Assembly: GCF_001956215.1 (NCBI RefSeq)
Contig: NZ_MRTQ01000019.1
Coordinates: 44,570 to 108,569 of the forward strand
Direction of reading: 5' to 3'
DNA length: 64,000 nt
DNA from: Paenibacillus sp. FSL R5-0490
GTDB lineage: Bacteria; Bacillota; Bacilli; Bacillales; Cytobacillaceae
The translations under genes and the position numbers were made by a program. The notes below the pieces were generated by a model, which was not told the DNA's origin, did no database searches, and saw only the letters and a program-made list of their open reading frames with translations. The number at the start of each line of letters is the position of its first letter. Position 1 is the first letter of the stretch. Shown here piece after piece: positions 20,240-29,851 of the stretch.

Positions 20240-20488
20240 TTACCTGCCTAAGGAGTGCGCCCGCTTCCTGTCTGCCAATTTGCGCACCTGCTTCCCCGAA
20301 ACAGCCGCTTTTTTCGGCGCATAGAGCAATGCAGTCAGGTTTCCGGCAATGACAAAAAGGGCAAGTGCCAGCCAGCTGATGGCAAAGATCCCTTCCGTCC
20401 CTCCATTAAATACGCCCATTCTTGGAGCTGCATAATAAAGCATCAAGCCGCAAAGCAGCAAGCATAGCAAATATCGGTTTTTGTTCAC
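20240..20488 (-). CDS. Small two-helix membrane protein, unknown function
   Basis: 82 residues from a GTG with GGAGGAAG at good spacing. Two hydrophobic segments (about 6-22 and 36-56) are followed by a basic tail (KKAAVSGKQVRKLADRKR). I do not recognise a named family. It sits between ytoI and ytkL on the same strand, 104 bases after ytkL and separated from it by a terminator. Confidence 0.7.
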   Translation of the reverse strand: MNKNRYLLCLLLCGLMLYYAAPRMGVFNGGTEGIFAISWLALALFVIAGNLTALLYAPKKAAVSGKQVRKLADRKRAHSLGR

Positions 20489-20551
20489 TTTCGCTTCCTC
20501 CTTTATCCTGTCCTCCCTAAAATGTATGCGGACAGGCCGGGATTTAGTTAT

Positions 20552-20590
20552 AAAAAAACAAACGCAGCCTCCATCAGAAGCTGCGTTTTC
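20552..20590 (-). terminator. Terminator after ytkL
   Basis: Minus strand AACGCAGC/GCTGCGTT hairpin followed by GTTTTTTT. Confidence 0.85.
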
Positions 20591-20593
20591 ATA

Positions 20594-21274
20594 TTACAAT
20601 TCGATTGATTCCCCTGCTTCGAGAACCTGCCCGACTCCACCTTCGAGCATGCTGATGAATTTATGCGGATCCTGCCTGATTGGCGAAAATGTGTTGAAGT
20701 GAATGGGAACAACCTTCTTGGCGCCCAGAAGTTCTGCTGCATATGCTGCATCATCCGGCCCCATTGTAAAATTGTCTCCAATCGGCAGAAATGCCAAATC
20801 GATCGGATGACGGTCGCCAATTAACTTCATATCAGAGAAAAGCCCTGTATCCCCTGCATGATAAATGGTTTTTCCTTCTAATGTGATGAGCACACCTGCA
20901 GGCATTCCCAGGTAGATGATTTCCTGGTTTTCCGTCTCGAGACCTGTCCCATGAAATGCAGGTGTCAGCTTCACTCTTCCAAAGTCAAAATTATATCCGC
21001 CGCCGATCGACATTCCATGCGCTTTTACTCCCTGCCACTCAAGATAGGTGGCAAGCTCAAAGTTGGCAATGACAAGAGAATCATTGCGTTTTGCCAGCTC
21101 AATCGTGTCCCCGAGATGGTCACCATGTCCATGGGTAACAATGATGACGTCCGGCTTCTGATCCTCAGCTTTTAAGTCTGTCGAACCATTTCCGGTAATA
21201 AAGGGGTCTATTAAAATGGTTTTTCCCTGTGATTCGATTTTTACTACTGAATGGCCATGAAATGATACTTTCAA
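20594..21274 (-). CDS. ytkL: Metal-dependent hydrolase, UPF0173 family (YtkL)
   Basis: 226 residues with a metallo-beta-lactamase fold: the zinc motif HxHxDH is [12 protein letters not shown] (about residues 50-60), with further ligands in AFHGTG, YHAGDTG and a C-terminal PIHFNTF. Substrate unknown. Same place as B. subtilis ytkL. A repeat-rich 560-base gap separates it from the next gene. Confidence 0.92.
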   Translation of the reverse strand: MKVSFHGHSVVKIESQGKTILIDPFITGNGSTDLKAEDQKPDVIIVTHGHGDHLGDTIELAKRNDSLVIANFELATYLEWQGVKAHGMSIGGGYNFDFGRVKLTPAFHGTGLETENQEIIYLGMPAGVLITLEGKTIYHAGDTGLFSDMKLIGDRHPIDLAFLPIGDNFTMGPDDAAYAAELLGAKKVVPIHFNTFSPIRQDPHKFISMLEGGVGQVLEAGESIEL

Positions 21275-21423
21275 TTTGATGCTCCTCTCCTATTTTCACT
21301 TATGTAAGTTACTTCAACGAAAAATAAATTATTCCTGCTTCCTTTTTATATATACCCGAATTGGCAATCTTTAAAAAGTTTACAATATCTAAGGTTAAAG
21401 GTATATTTCTGAAGTTAGATGAC

Positions 21424-21800
21424 TGTCTAGCGCAAGCCGCCTACCCCCTCGAGGTCACAAGCCTGTCTTGTTTCGGCTCCTAGGGACTCGCGACATAAAC
21501 CAATCCCTTCCAGAAGGAAAGAACACCTTCTTGCAGGGCTCGTCTTATGCTTGTCGTCCCTGGGCAGTCGCCTCCACATTTCGGGCAACCCTCCCAAAAA
21601 GGCAAAGAACGCCTTTCCGGGAGGCTCGTCCTGTGCTTGAGGCCCCCAGGACAAGGAAGGCTTCGTCAGCATAAACATCGCACGACCGAAAGCGACAGCT
21701 TTTGGGAGGATGGGAGTCATGCAGACGTTGCCACAGGACGTGGCGCTTTTAGTCTGCGTTCAATCGTGACCAAGGCGCTTGCGCTTTTCGTTTTTAGTTG
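21424..21800 (+). repeat. Composite repeat mosaic between ytkL and the M24 peptidase
   Basis: GC-richer than its surroundings and noncoding. It opens with GTCTAGCGCAAGCCGCC and closes with AAGGCGCTTGCGCTTTTC, the two ends of the simple repeat at 2947-3012, so about 300 bases appear inserted in that repeat. Inside are two imperfect direct repeats (about 21506-21576 and 21588-21653, each with a hairpin around AAAGAAC and a CTCGTC..TGCTTG segment). A third module (about 21705-21758) holds GCAGAC...GTCTGC enclosing GCCAC/GTGGC and is shared with 47461-47515. Small ORFs through it are judged spurious. Confidence 0.7.
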
Positions 21801-21836
21801 CTACTCTCAAAGTATGAATATATAAGGAGGTTCACA

Positions 21837-22934
21837 ATGAATAACAGATTGCAGAAACTGTCACAGTGGATGAAGGACAATGATATACAAGTCACTTTTG
21901 TCACATCACCGGATAATGTATTTTATTTAAGCGGCTTTTTAAGCGACCCTCATGAACGCTTGCTTGGACTGGCTGTTTTCCAGGAAGAGGAGCCATTCCT
22001 CGTATGTCCGGCTATGGAAACAGAAGATGCCAAAAATGCCGGCTGGAGCCATGAAATTATTGGGTACAGCGATATTCAAAACCCTTGGGAATTTATCCAG
22101 ACATCCATACATAAAAGAATCGGAACAGTAAATAAAACAGCAATTGAAAAAGAGCATATGAATGTGGAGCGTTATGAAGCCATTTCCGGCCTGTTCAGCG
22201 GTGCTTCATTCGTTTCGGCTGAAGCAAAGCTGCGTCAGCTTCGTATGGTTAAGGATGAAAAAGAATTGGAAATCATCCGCGAAGCATGTGCACTGGCTGA
22301 TTTTGCGATTGAAACAGGCTGTGCCGAGATCCAGGAAGGAAAAACAGAACTGGATGTTCTGGCTGCCGTAGAGTACGCATTAAAGAAAAAAGGCGTTAAT
22401 GAAATGTCCTTTTCTACCATGGTCCTGACGGGGGCTAACGGAGCTTCCCCTCATGGCACACCAGGAATGACCAAGATTCAAAAAGGGGACTTAGTCCTGT
22501 TTGACCTCGGAGTTGTCTGGAATGGCTACTGCTCAGATATTACAAGAACTGTAGCTTACGGTGATATCAATGATAAACAGAAAGAAATTTATGATACAGT
22601 CTTAAAAGCTCAGCTTGCAGCTGTGGAAGCGAGCAAACCGGGAGTCACTTGCGCAGATATTGACCTGACAGCAAGAAACCTGATAGCAGAAGCCGGATAC
22701 GGCGACTATTTCCCGCATCGATTAGGCCATGGGCTGGGTGTGAGCGTGCATGAGTACCCTTCATTAACAGAAACAAACCCGCTTTTGCTTGAAGAAGGTA
22801 TGGTCTTCACCATCGAACCGGGTATCTATGTTCCAGGTGTTGCCGGAGTGAGGATTGAAGATGACCTTGCTGTAACAGCAGACGGAGTAGAAATTTTGAC
22901 CAAATTCCCGAAAGAACTTCAAATTATTAAATAG
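21837..22934 (+). CDS. M24 family Xaa-Pro aminopeptidase/dipeptidase
   Basis: 365-residue cytoplasmic metallopeptidase (prolidase type) that removes residues preceding proline. The creatinase N-domain covers about 1-120. The catalytic domain has the five metal ligands visible: two Asp (LFDLGVVWNGYCSDITRT), His (HRLGHGLGVSVHEYPS), Glu (VFTIEPGIY) and Glu (GVRIEDDLAV). The ATG has AAGGAGG upstream; the earlier in-frame ATG lacks it. Similar to B. subtilis YkvY/YqhT; which one is orthologous is not clear. Confidence 0.92.
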   Translation: MNNRLQKLSQWMKDNDIQVTFVTSPDNVFYLSGFLSDPHERLLGLAVFQEEEPFLVCPAMETEDAKNAGWSHEIIGYSDIQNPWEFIQTSIHKRIGTVNKTAIEKEHMNVERYEAISGLFSGASFVSAEAKLRQLRMVKDEKELEIIREACALADFAIETGCAEIQEGKTELDVLAAVEYALKKKGVNEMSFSTMVLTGANGASPHGTPGMTKIQKGDLVLFDLGVVWNGYCSDITRTVAYGDINDKQKEIYDTVLKAQLAAVEASKPGVTCADIDLTARNLIAEAGYGDYFPHRLGHGLGVSVHEYPSLTETNPLLLEEGMVFTIEPGIYVPGVAGVRIEDDLAVTADGVEILTKFPKELQIIK

Positions 22935-22956
22935 AGAGTTGAACAAATTCCACAGA

Positions 22957-22987
22957 AAATCCGGGGCTAATCAGCCCCGGATTTTTT
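22957..22987 (+). terminator. Terminator after the M24 peptidase
   Basis: ATCCGGGGCT / AGCCCCGGAT with AATC loop, followed by TTTTTT. Confidence 0.9.
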
Positions 22988-23042
22988 ATATAAATTCTGT
23001 ATTAGATCAATATCATCAATAAACGGGCGCCTTCAGCTTTTT

Positions 23043-24164
23043 CTATTGCTGCTCCAATTGTGTTCTCGCATCTGAGTAGTCAAGACTATGGGCCTCAGCT
23101 ACCGCCTTGTATGTCACGTAGCCATTTAATGTATTGACTCCCTTTAATAAAGCTTCATTATCCAGACATGCCTGTTTGCAGCCTTTATTTGCTATTTGAA
23201 CTGCATAGGGAACCGTCACGTTTGTCAGTGCCATTGTTGATGTTCTCGGAACTGCCCCCGGCATATTAGCTACCGCATAATGAACGACGCCATGTTTTTC
23301 ATATGTGGGATGGTCATGGGTAGTAATTCGATCAGTTGTTTCAAAAATCCCTCCCTGATCAATGGCGATATCCACAATAACAGAACCCGGGCTCATCGTT
23401 TTGATCATTTCCTCCGTCACAAGCTTAGGAGCTTTAGCACCCGGAATCAGTACAGCTCCAATGACGAGGTCTGAATCCTTAACAGCTTCAGCGATATTAT
23501 AAGGATTTGAGATTAAAGTTGTTACTTCTCTTCCAAAGATATCATCAAGCTGCCGAAGGCGATCTGGATTCAAATCGATCATAGTCACCTTGGCACCAAG
23601 ACCAATTGCCATCTTTGCCGCATTAGTTCCAGCAACACCGCCGCCGATTATTGTAACTTTCCCACGCTGTACACCCGGGACCCCCGATAGAAGAATTCCT
23701 TTCCCGCCATGTATTTTTTCAAGGAACTGTGCGCCTACCTGAGCTGCCATTCTTCCCGCTACTTCACTCATTGGAGTCAATAGAGGCAAAGTCCGGCTGG
23801 GAAGCTGGACTGTTTCATAAGCAATGCCTGCAACCTTTTTATTTATTAAAGCATTTGTCAAATCAGGTTCAGCAGCCAAATGCAAATATGTAAAGAGAAT
23901 TAACCCTTCCCGAAAATACACATATTCGCTCTGTATCGGCTCCTTTACCTTCATGACCATATCCATGGCCCATGCCTCTTCCGCAGACTGAACAATATGT
24001 GCACCTGCACTCATATAGTCGCTGTCAGAAAAGCCCGATCCGATCCCGGCACCCGATTCTATATAGACTTCATGGCCAAATTGGATAAGATTCATAACAC
24101 CGGCAGGAGTCATGGCAACCCTGTTTTCATTGTTTTTTACTTCCTTTGGAACTCCGATACGCAT
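23043..24164 (-). CDS. ald: Alanine dehydrogenase
   Basis: NAD-dependent deamination of L-alanine to pyruvate and ammonium; in Bacillus needed for alanine use and normal sporulation. 373 residues: [20 protein letters not shown] start, catalytic Lys/His region in YLHLAAEP, Rossmann motif [20 protein letters not shown] and [14 protein letters not shown] near the end. CGGAGG precedes the ATG. Single-gene unit, convergent to the M24 peptidase. Confidence 0.96.
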   Translation of the reverse strand: MRIGVPKEVKNNENRVAMTPAGVMNLIQFGHEVYIESGAGIGSGFSDSDYMSAGAHIVQSAEEAWAMDMVMKVKEPIQSEYVYFREGLILFTYLHLAAEPDLTNALINKKVAGIAYETVQLPSRTLPLLTPMSEVAGRMAAQVGAQFLEKIHGGKGILLSGVPGVQRGKVTIIGGGVAGTNAAKMAIGLGAKVTMIDLNPDRLRQLDDIFGREVTTLISNPYNIAEAVKDSDLVIGAVLIPGAKAPKLVTEEMIKTMSPGSVIVDIAIDQGGIFETTDRITTHDHPTYEKHGVVHYAVANMPGAVPRTSTMALTNVTVPYAVQIANKGCKQACLDNEALLKGVNTLNGYVTYKAVAEAHSLDYSDARTQLEQQ

Positions 24165-24271
24165 TCTGCATACCTCCGTATTTTTAATGATACCGCTATT
24201 AACTTTATATGGCTATTTTAGGGAAAAGTATACAATTCCATCGCCTATTTTTCTCTTCCCAAACAAGCATA

Positions 24272-24304
24272 TAAAAAGCCCTCATGTATTTATGAGAGCT
24301 TTGC
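24272..24304 (-). terminator. Terminator after the 55-codon gene
   Basis: Minus strand AGCTCTCAT/ATGAGGGCT hairpin followed by TTTTT. Confidence 0.75.
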
Positions 24305-24309
24305 TTTTC

Positions 24310-24477
24310 TTATTGCAGATTGCCTTCATTCCGTTCGTGAGCTTCCATGTCAAACTCGGCATTTGGCTGATCAATAACACCGCTGTTATAAGCATTCATG
24401 ATTTGTGCGCTAACCTCATTTGTACCCTGCTCATCAAAAAAATATCCGGATTCTGCTTTTGGTTCTCTCTTTTCCAT
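24310..24477 (-). CDS. Small acidic protein, 55 residues, unknown function
   Basis: Reads MEKREPKAESGYFFDEQG, then TNEVSAQIMNAYNSGVIDQ, and ends EAHERNEGNLQ. GAGGAG lies nine bases before this ATG, a second ATG two codons earlier is too close, and a terminator follows the stop, so it is a complete unit too short for routine ORF calling. It is hydrophilic with no membrane helix. The AYNSGVID portion loosely recalls small Bacillus DUF4025/YozQ-type proteins, a weak guess. Confidence 0.65.
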   Translation of the reverse strand: MEKREPKAESGYFFDEQGTNEVSAQIMNAYNSGVIDQPNAEFDMEAHERNEGNLQ

Positions 24478-24588
24478 CTTCATCTGCTCCTCTTCATAAA
24501 ATTTTTATCAGCCTTACTATTGTTCGATTTTCTGTTACAGATATTCAGTTTTTATAGATGTATAATATAGGTAAAGGAGGAGATTCAA

Positions 24589-25041
24589 ATGGGCATGAAG
24601 TATAAAAACATATTAGTCGCTGTAGATGGTTCAACTGAAGCAGAATGGGCTTTTAAAAAGGCAATTGAAATTGCCAAGCGCAATAACGCTTCTCTGATAT
24701 TGGCGCATATCATTGATACCCGCACGTTTGCCACTGTTGAAGCCTATGACCGTACAATAGCTGAAAGGGCTGACCGTTTCGCAACAGAATTAATGGAAAA
24801 ATACAAAAGAACGGCTATGGATGCAGGCATCGAGAATGTAACATATGAAGTTGACTATGGTTCTCCTAAAGTGAAGGTTCCAAAGGATATTGCCAGAAAG
24901 CACAATGTTGACCTGATCATTTGCGGAGCAACAGGCATGAACGCGGTTGAACGTTTCATCATCGGCAGTGTTTCTGAACATATTACCCGCTATGCCCGCT
25001 GTGATGTCCTCGTAGTCAGAACGGATAAAGAAGAAGAGTAG
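24589..25041 (+). CDS. Universal stress protein (UspA family)
   Basis: 150 residues with one USP domain: an N-terminal strand with the nucleotide-contacting Asp (NILVAVDGSTEAEWA) and the ATP-binding pattern G-x2-G-x9-G-S seen in GATGMNAVERFIIGSVSEH. An ATP-binding UspA-type protein is therefore likely; the specific role is unknown. AAAGGAGGAG precedes the ATG. Divergent from the 55-codon gene. Confidence 0.93.
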   Translation: MGMKYKNILVAVDGSTEAEWAFKKAIEIAKRNNASLILAHIIDTRTFATVEAYDRTIAERADRFATELMEKYKRTAMDAGIENVTYEVDYGSPKVKVPKDIARKHNVDLIICGATGMNAVERFIIGSVSEHITRYARCDVLVVRTDKEEE

Positions 25042-25045
25042 AAAA

Positions 25046-25076
25046 AATGGCGCTGCCTGATGCAGCGCCATTTTTC
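25046..25076. terminator. Bidirectional terminator between usp and argH
   Basis: ATGGCGCTGC/GCAGCGCCAT stem with A-run on the left and TTTTT on the right. Confidence 0.85.
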
Positions 25077-25077
25077 A

Positions 25078-26475
25078 CTATTTATTGGCAACCTCTTTAG
25101 TGCCGGCGACGTATTCCTTCGCTTTTTCAATCGCGATGCTTACTTGTTTGAATCCTGTTCCGCCTGCACTATTTCTTCTTTTGACAGCTGTATATGGATC
25201 CAGCACTTCATAAATATCTTCTTCGAACAATGGATGGGCACTCTTAAAATCATCAAGCGGCAAATCTCCAAGGAAGCATCCCTTTTGTACACAGACAAGG
25301 ACCAGTTTCCCGACAATCTCATGTGCTTCTCTGAATGGAATGCCTTTATCAGACAGATAATCCGCCAGTTCAGTAGCATTAGAAAAGTCATTTTTAGTCG
25401 CTTTTTCCATCTGCCCGGTTTTAACCTTAATGGTGCGGATCATCCCGGCAAAGATTTTAAGTGATCCTGTGACTGTCTTTACAGTATCAAACATCCCTTC
25501 CTTATCTTCCTGCATATCTTTGTTATAGGCAAGAGGCAGACCTTTCAATACTGTCAGGAGACCCATGAGGTTTCCGTAGACACGTCCTGTTTTACCGCGT
25601 ATGAGCTCCGCCATGTCGGGGTTCTTCTTCTGCGGCATGATGCTTGAGCCTGTTGCAAAGCTGTCATCGAGTTCAATGAATTGAAATTCCTGGCTTGACC
25701 AAAGGATGAATTCTTCACTTAAACGCGACAGATGCATCATCAGGATGGAGCTTGAAGACAGGAACTCCAAAATAAAGTCTCTGTCGCTGACAGCATCCAG
25801 GCTGTTCTCATAAATGCCTTCAAAACCGAGAAGCTCAGCCGTATACTCACGGTCAATCGGGAAAGTTGTGCCAGCCAGCGCCCCAGCTCCAAGAGGTGAT
25901 ACGTTAATTCTCTTTAGACTTTCAGCAAAGCGCTCTTTGTCCCTCTCAAGCATCCAGAAATAAGCCATCAAATGGTGGCCGAAAGAGACCGGCTGTGCCC
26001 GCTGCAAATGAGTATAGCCCGGCATGATGGTTTCCACATTCTTTTCAGCCTGGATGATTAACTCCTCCTGCATTTCCTGGATCAATTCAACAATTTGCTC
26101 CACCTGCTTGCGGAGATATAAATGCATGTCTGTTGCCACCTGGTCATTTCGGCTTCTTGCTGTATGAAGTTTGCCGCCGACAGGTCCCGTCAGTTCAGTC
26201 AAATGGCTCTCTAGATTTAAATGAATATCTTCAAGCTTTACTGAGTAATCCAGTTCATCCTTGGCAGCCTTCTCTTTTAGCTGCTGAAGGCCTGTTTTGA
26301 TTTTTTCTGCTTCTTTCTCAGTAATAATTCCTGTATTAGAAAGCATGGAAACGTGGGCCATGCTTCCTTCGATATCTTCCATAACCAATTCCTGGTCAAA
26401 CGAAATCGATGCTCCGAATTCATCTACCCATTCTTCAGCAGATTTTGTGAATCTGCCTCCCCATAGTTTTTTCAC
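25078..26475 (-). CDS. argH: Argininosuccinate lyase
   Basis: Last step of arginine synthesis: argininosuccinate to arginine and fumarate. 465 residues: [19 protein letters not shown] start, [33 protein letters not shown] and the fumarase-superfamily signature [12 protein letters not shown]. The start is GTG, which overlaps the argG stop by four bases (GTGA); the longer reading frame upstream belongs inside argG. Second gene of argGH. Confidence 0.96.
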   Translation of the reverse strand: MKKLWGGRFTKSAEEWVDEFGASISFDQELVMEDIEGSMAHVSMLSNTGIITEKEAEKIKTGLQQLKEKAAKDELDYSVKLEDIHLNLESHLTELTGPVGGKLHTARSRNDQVATDMHLYLRKQVEQIVELIQEMQEELIIQAEKNVETIMPGYTHLQRAQPVSFGHHLMAYFWMLERDKERFAESLKRINVSPLGAGALAGTTFPIDREYTAELLGFEGIYENSLDAVSDRDFILEFLSSSSILMMHLSRLSEEFILWSSQEFQFIELDDSFATGSSIMPQKKNPDMAELIRGKTGRVYGNLMGLLTVLKGLPLAYNKDMQEDKEGMFDTVKTVTGSLKIFAGMIRTIKVKTGQMEKATKNDFSNATELADYLSDKGIPFREAHEIVGKLVLVCVQKGCFLGDLPLDDFKSAHPLFEEDIYEVLDPYTAVKRRNSAGGTGFKQVSIAIEKAKEYVAGTKEVANK

Positions 26476-27680
26476 ACTGTCACCTTCTTGCTGTTTTGAA
26501 CAATGCTCTGCACTTTTGTCGGCAGCCCCCATAGCTTAATAAAGCCAACTGCCGCATTATGGTCAAATTCATCATCTGAAGTATATGTTGCTAACTTTTC
26601 GTCGTACAGGGAATAAGGGGATTTTCTTCCTTCAACAATTGCATGGCCTTTAAAGAGCTTTACTCTGACTGTTCCTGTTACAAATGTTTGTGTTTCTTTC
26701 AGGAAAGCCGATAACGCATTGTTAAGCTGAGAGAACCACAATCCTTCATATATAAGTTCAGCCACTTTTTTCTCAATAACCGGTTTAAAGTGGGCCATTT
26801 CTTTAACCATTGTTAAGTCCTCAAGCTCTTTATGGGCTTTCAGAAGTGTCATCGCACCCGGGCACTCGTATACTTCACGGGATTTGATGCCGACTAGGCG
26901 ATTTTCCACATGGTCGATACGCCCAACTCCATGCTTGCCTGCCAGCTCATTCAGGTCGGCAATAAGTTCGGAAAGCTTCATGCTATTGCCATTCAAGCTG
27001 ACTGGCACACCCTTTTCAAAACCGATTTCAACCGTATCAGGTGTATCAGGAGCTTTTTCAAGAGAAACGGTAAGATCGTATGCATCTTCCGGAGGAGCAG
27101 CCCATGGATCTTCCAGTACACCACACTCATTGCTTCTTCCCCATAAGTTTTGATCAATGCTGTATGGAGAATCCAGGTTGATTGGGATAGGTATATTATT
27201 TTGTTTTGCATATTCAATTTCTTCCTCACGTGACCAGCTCCATTCACGAACCGGAGCTAATACCTGAAGATCAGGGTTAAGAGCCTGAATTGCCACTTCA
27301 AAACGAACCTGGTCATTTCCTTTGCCGGTACATCCATGCGCGACTGCTACAGCACCTTCTTTTTCTGCTACTTCAACAAGCTTTTTGGCGATCAGCGGGC
27401 GTGAAAGTGCAGAAATCAATGGATACTTGTTTTCATATAAAGCATGTGCCTGAAGTGCAATTAATGCATATTCATTAGCAAATTCCTCTTTTGCATCAAT
27501 CACATAAGATTGGACTGCTCCAACAGTTAAAGCTTTTTTCTGGATAAAGTTCAGATCTTTTCCTTCCCCAACGTCAAGGCAGCAGGCAACAACAGCATAA
27601 CCTTGATCCTGCAGCCATTTAACCGCAACTGATGTATCCAGACCGCCTGAGTATGCAAGAACAACTTTATTTTGTGACAT
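26472..27680 (-). CDS. argG: Argininosuccinate synthase
   Basis: Joins citrulline and aspartate with ATP to argininosuccinate. 402 residues; N-terminal PP-loop [17 protein letters not shown], then [14 protein letters not shown] and [18 protein letters not shown] precedes the ATG. argG-argH overlap and form one operon; ARG-box-like sequences lie upstream, consistent with AhrC/ArgR control. Confidence 0.97.
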   Translation of the reverse strand: MSQNKVVLAYSGGLDTSVAVKWLQDQGYAVVACCLDVGEGKDLNFIQKKALTVGAVQSYVIDAKEEFANEYALIALQAHALYENKYPLISALSRPLIAKKLVEVAEKEGAVAVAHGCTGKGNDQVRFEVAIQALNPDLQVLAPVREWSWSREEEIEYAKQNNIPIPINLDSPYSIDQNLWGRSNECGVLEDPWAAPPEDAYDLTVSLEKAPDTPDTVEIGFEKGVPVSLNGNSMKLSELIADLNELAGKHGVGRIDHVENRLVGIKSREVYECPGAMTLLKAHKELEDLTMVKEMAHFKPVIEKKVAELIYEGLWFSQLNNALSAFLKETQTFVTGTVRVKLFKGHAIVEGRKSPYSLYDEKLATYTSDDEFDHNAAVGFIKLWGLPTKVQSIVQNSKKVTV

Positions 27681-27724
27681 TTATATTTCCTCCTTAGAAT
27701 ATACGTATAAATATACATTTAAAT

Positions 27725-27817
27725 TATGTTTTTATTCATTTATTATTCTCTTACTTTAACAACCTTTTATTTAAAAATCAATACTTATTCGTAAAAATGT
27801 ATAAAAATAAATACAAT
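27725..27817 (-). promoter_or_regulatory. argGH promoter region with ARG-box-like sites
   Basis: Minus strand TTGATT-N17-TAAAGT is a plausible promoter within about 27750-27780. Flanking it are ATGAATAAAAACATA (27725-27740) and a GTATTTATTTTTATAC-like palindrome (about 27799-27816). Both resemble the AT-rich ArgR/AhrC box (TGAATwwwwATTCA) but neither matches it fully. Confidence 0.4.
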
Positions 27818-27825
27818 TTTTCCAT

Positions 27826-27862
27826 TAAAAAAAGGCAAAAGCCCTGTATTTAGCTTTTGCCT
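27826..27862 (-). terminator. Terminator after the serine hydrolase gene
   Basis: Minus strand GGCAAAAGC/GCTTTTGCC followed by TTTTTTT. Confidence 0.85.
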
Positions 27863-27872
27863 TCAGTATAGG

Positions 27873-29261
27873 TTAATGTTTTAATGCTTCATATACCGCC
27901 GATATTACACTTCCATATTGACTGATACTGTATGTGTCACCCTGAAACTTATGCGGATCTTTTAATGGATCGATGACAGGAGAATGTTTTTTATTTGTCA
28001 GGAGAGCGATTGCTAAATTATTTTCTCTGTCTATAACCGTTACTGTTCCTGTCCAGCCGGTATGCCCAAATACTTCTTTCCCGGCATACTCGCTGAACAT
28101 CCACTCCATACTTGAATCTCCGTTCAAACGCCATCCTAACCCATATGTAGGATTAATATCATAAGGTTCTACAAATTTATCTATTGTTTTTTTATCAAAT
28201 AACTTTATATTTCCATAGCCCCCATCATTAAGCATTACCTGCATCAGAACAGCAAGATCTGAAGTCGTGGAAAAAAGACCTGCATGCCCTGATATTCCAT
28301 CCATTGAATAAAAGGACTTCTCATCATGAACCTCTCCCTGGAGAGTATAAGTCCTGATATTCGGAAAGGAAATGACGCCATCCCTGGTGTTGCCGTGCAG
28401 TTCAGTTGCAGCGAAATCCTTTTCTTTAAATCCCTTGCGGAGAGGATTAAATAAAGTATGCTTTAACCCTAAAGGCTTATAAATATGGTTCTCAGTATAA
28501 CGGTCAAGCTGCTCTCCAGTAATTTTTTCAATAATAAATCCCAGCAGCATATAGTCAATATCACTGTAAACCTGTTTGGTGCCAGGTTCATACTGAAGGG
28601 GAGTTTTTAAAATCATGGAAAGCGTTTTACTGCGTTCCTGGGAATACAATTCTCCCGCTTTTTCAGGATTATGATAATGGACGCTTGAAGGAAATCCGGC
28701 TGTATGATGAAGCAAGTCGATGATCCGGAGTTCACCTTTCCCTTTTATCTCATCGTCCGCTGAATCTTTAAATTCAGGAAAATAATGCTGAATTTTTTCT
28801 TCAAGATTGATCTTTCCTTCACTGACAAGATGCTGCAGTGAAAAATTAACGGCATACATTTTCGTATTTGATGCTAAATCAAACATGGTTTTTGTTTTCA
28901 TTTTCTGCGGGTGATTTAAAGGATCAGATTCATCAAAGACTTTGGCTGAACCATATGCAGAATTTTTAACAATCTTGCCATCTTTAATAACGACTAATGC
29001 CGCTCCTGGAAAACCATTTTCGATTTCCTCCTCGATCAGCTTATCAACCTCTTTGAGCTTTTTGGAAGAAAAGCCTGCATCCTCGGGGCGCTTTGCTTTT
29101 GACAAGGTTGGATATTCTAAAGCTTTTTTATGCTTAAATACTTGCTCTGCCGGGCTGTTTCCTGTTCTGCCCAATTCTTCTCCCAGGGCTGCAGCGGGGT
29201 AAGGCAATAGCAAACCCAGCACCAGACCTAAAACTGTTAAGTGCCCTAAAAATCTTTTCAT
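27873..29261 (-). CDS. Secreted serine hydrolase, beta-lactamase/PBP4B-like family
   Basis: 462 residues. Residues 1-26 form a signal peptide (MKRFLGHLTVLGLVLGLLLP then YPAAALG). The domain has the class C/low-MW PBP active-site motifs: SxxK as S131-N-T-K134 in LASNTKMYAV, Tyr-Ser-Asp (VYSDIDYMLLG) and HTG (FGHTGWTG). Likely a cell-wall peptidase or esterase outside the membrane; similar proteins include YfeW/PBP4B and the Bacillus amidase-operon protein YbbE. The start ATG follows GGGGGAG; an upstream TTG is less likely. Confidence 0.85.
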   Translation of the reverse strand: MKRFLGHLTVLGLVLGLLLPYPAAALGEELGRTGNSPAEQVFKHKKALEYPTLSKAKRPEDAGFSSKKLKEVDKLIEEEIENGFPGAALVVIKDGKIVKNSAYGSAKVFDESDPLNHPQKMKTKTMFDLASNTKMYAVNFSLQHLVSEGKINLEEKIQHYFPEFKDSADDEIKGKGELRIIDLLHHTAGFPSSVHYHNPEKAGELYSQERSKTLSMILKTPLQYEPGTKQVYSDIDYMLLGFIIEKITGEQLDRYTENHIYKPLGLKHTLFNPLRKGFKEKDFAATELHGNTRDGVISFPNIRTYTLQGEVHDEKSFYSMDGISGHAGLFSTTSDLAVLMQVMLNDGGYGNIKLFDKKTIDKFVEPYDINPTYGLGWRLNGDSSMEWMFSEYAGKEVFGHTGWTGTVTVIDRENNLAIALLTNKKHSPVIDPLKDPHKFQGDTYSISQYGSVISAVYEALKH

Positions 29262-29501
29262 ATTCTCCCCCAATTATTTGTTTTAATATTCTTAATAGTC
29301 AATATACTATCGATATCTATTAAAGCTGTAAACCAATACCTTAGCCTTTCTATTAAATCAGTACTTGTGAACCAGGTTCATTTATCTTCATATTAGTTCC
29401 ATAGTAGTATCTGCAGAAAACGATTGAATACTAAAACATCCATGCACCGGAAACATCTTTATAGTAAAATAAAAACAAGATTATTGTTTGGGGGATTCAT
29501 A

Positions 29502-29816
29502 ATGGAGGAGCATTTTTCACATAATGGCCGTCTTGGCATTCCTATACCTGCCTTTGATCGGGAATGGGATGAATATTCACCAAAAACACAGCAGATGATC
29601 CTGTTTCAATGGGAAAAAATAAGAGGCAGGATTCCTGACCGCATTGCCGAGCTTGAAGCGGATATTAACAGAAAACAGGCTGAGCTGTCAGATGAAGGCA
29701 ATTTCGAAAGGTCATGCAGACTCAACAGTGAAATTTCAGAGCTGGCTTCCGTCATAAATGATTTGTGGCTATGGTATCGAACGAATCAGGATATTTCAGG
29801 GAAGATGCATTCATAA
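29502..29816 (+). CDS. Conserved small acidic protein, unknown function
   Basis: 104 residues, MEEHFSHNGRLGIPIPAFDR onward. It is hydrophilic with a predicted helical/coiled region about 50-85 (RIPDRIAELEADINRKQAEL) and a Trp-rich end (NDLWLWYRTNQ). GGGGG precedes the ATG at suitable spacing; the longer reading frame upstream lacks a ribosome site. It has its own terminator and is divergent from the serine hydrolase. No family recognised. Confidence 0.7.
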   Translation: MEEHFSHNGRLGIPIPAFDREWDEYSPKTQQMILFQWEKIRGRIPDRIAELEADINRKQAELSDEGNFERSCRLNSEISELASVINDLWLWYRTNQDISGKMHS

Positions 29817-29817
29817 G

Positions 29818-29847
29818 AAAAACCTTTCCGCAGCGGAAAGGTTTTTG
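29818..29847. terminator. Bidirectional terminator between the small acidic gene and moaB
   Basis: AAACCTTTCCG/CGGAAAGGTTT with A-run on one side and TTTTT on the other. Confidence 0.85.
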
Positions 29848-29851
29848 TCCT

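Noticed and set aside
21506..21653. CRISPR-like tandem units
   Set aside because: Only two imperfect units with no unique spacers and no cas genes; they are structured intergenic repeats.
21427..21825. Several 70-97-codon frames through the repeat mosaic
   Set aside because: They follow GC-rich repeats on both strands with no ribosome sites; such frames are often annotated but arise from the repeat sequence.
24112..24570. 152-codon open frame on the plus strand over ald start and the 55-codon gene
   Set aside because: It runs antisense through ald, a terminator and a better-supported small gene, has no ribosome site, and its hydrophobic look is a side effect of AT-rich antisense sequence.
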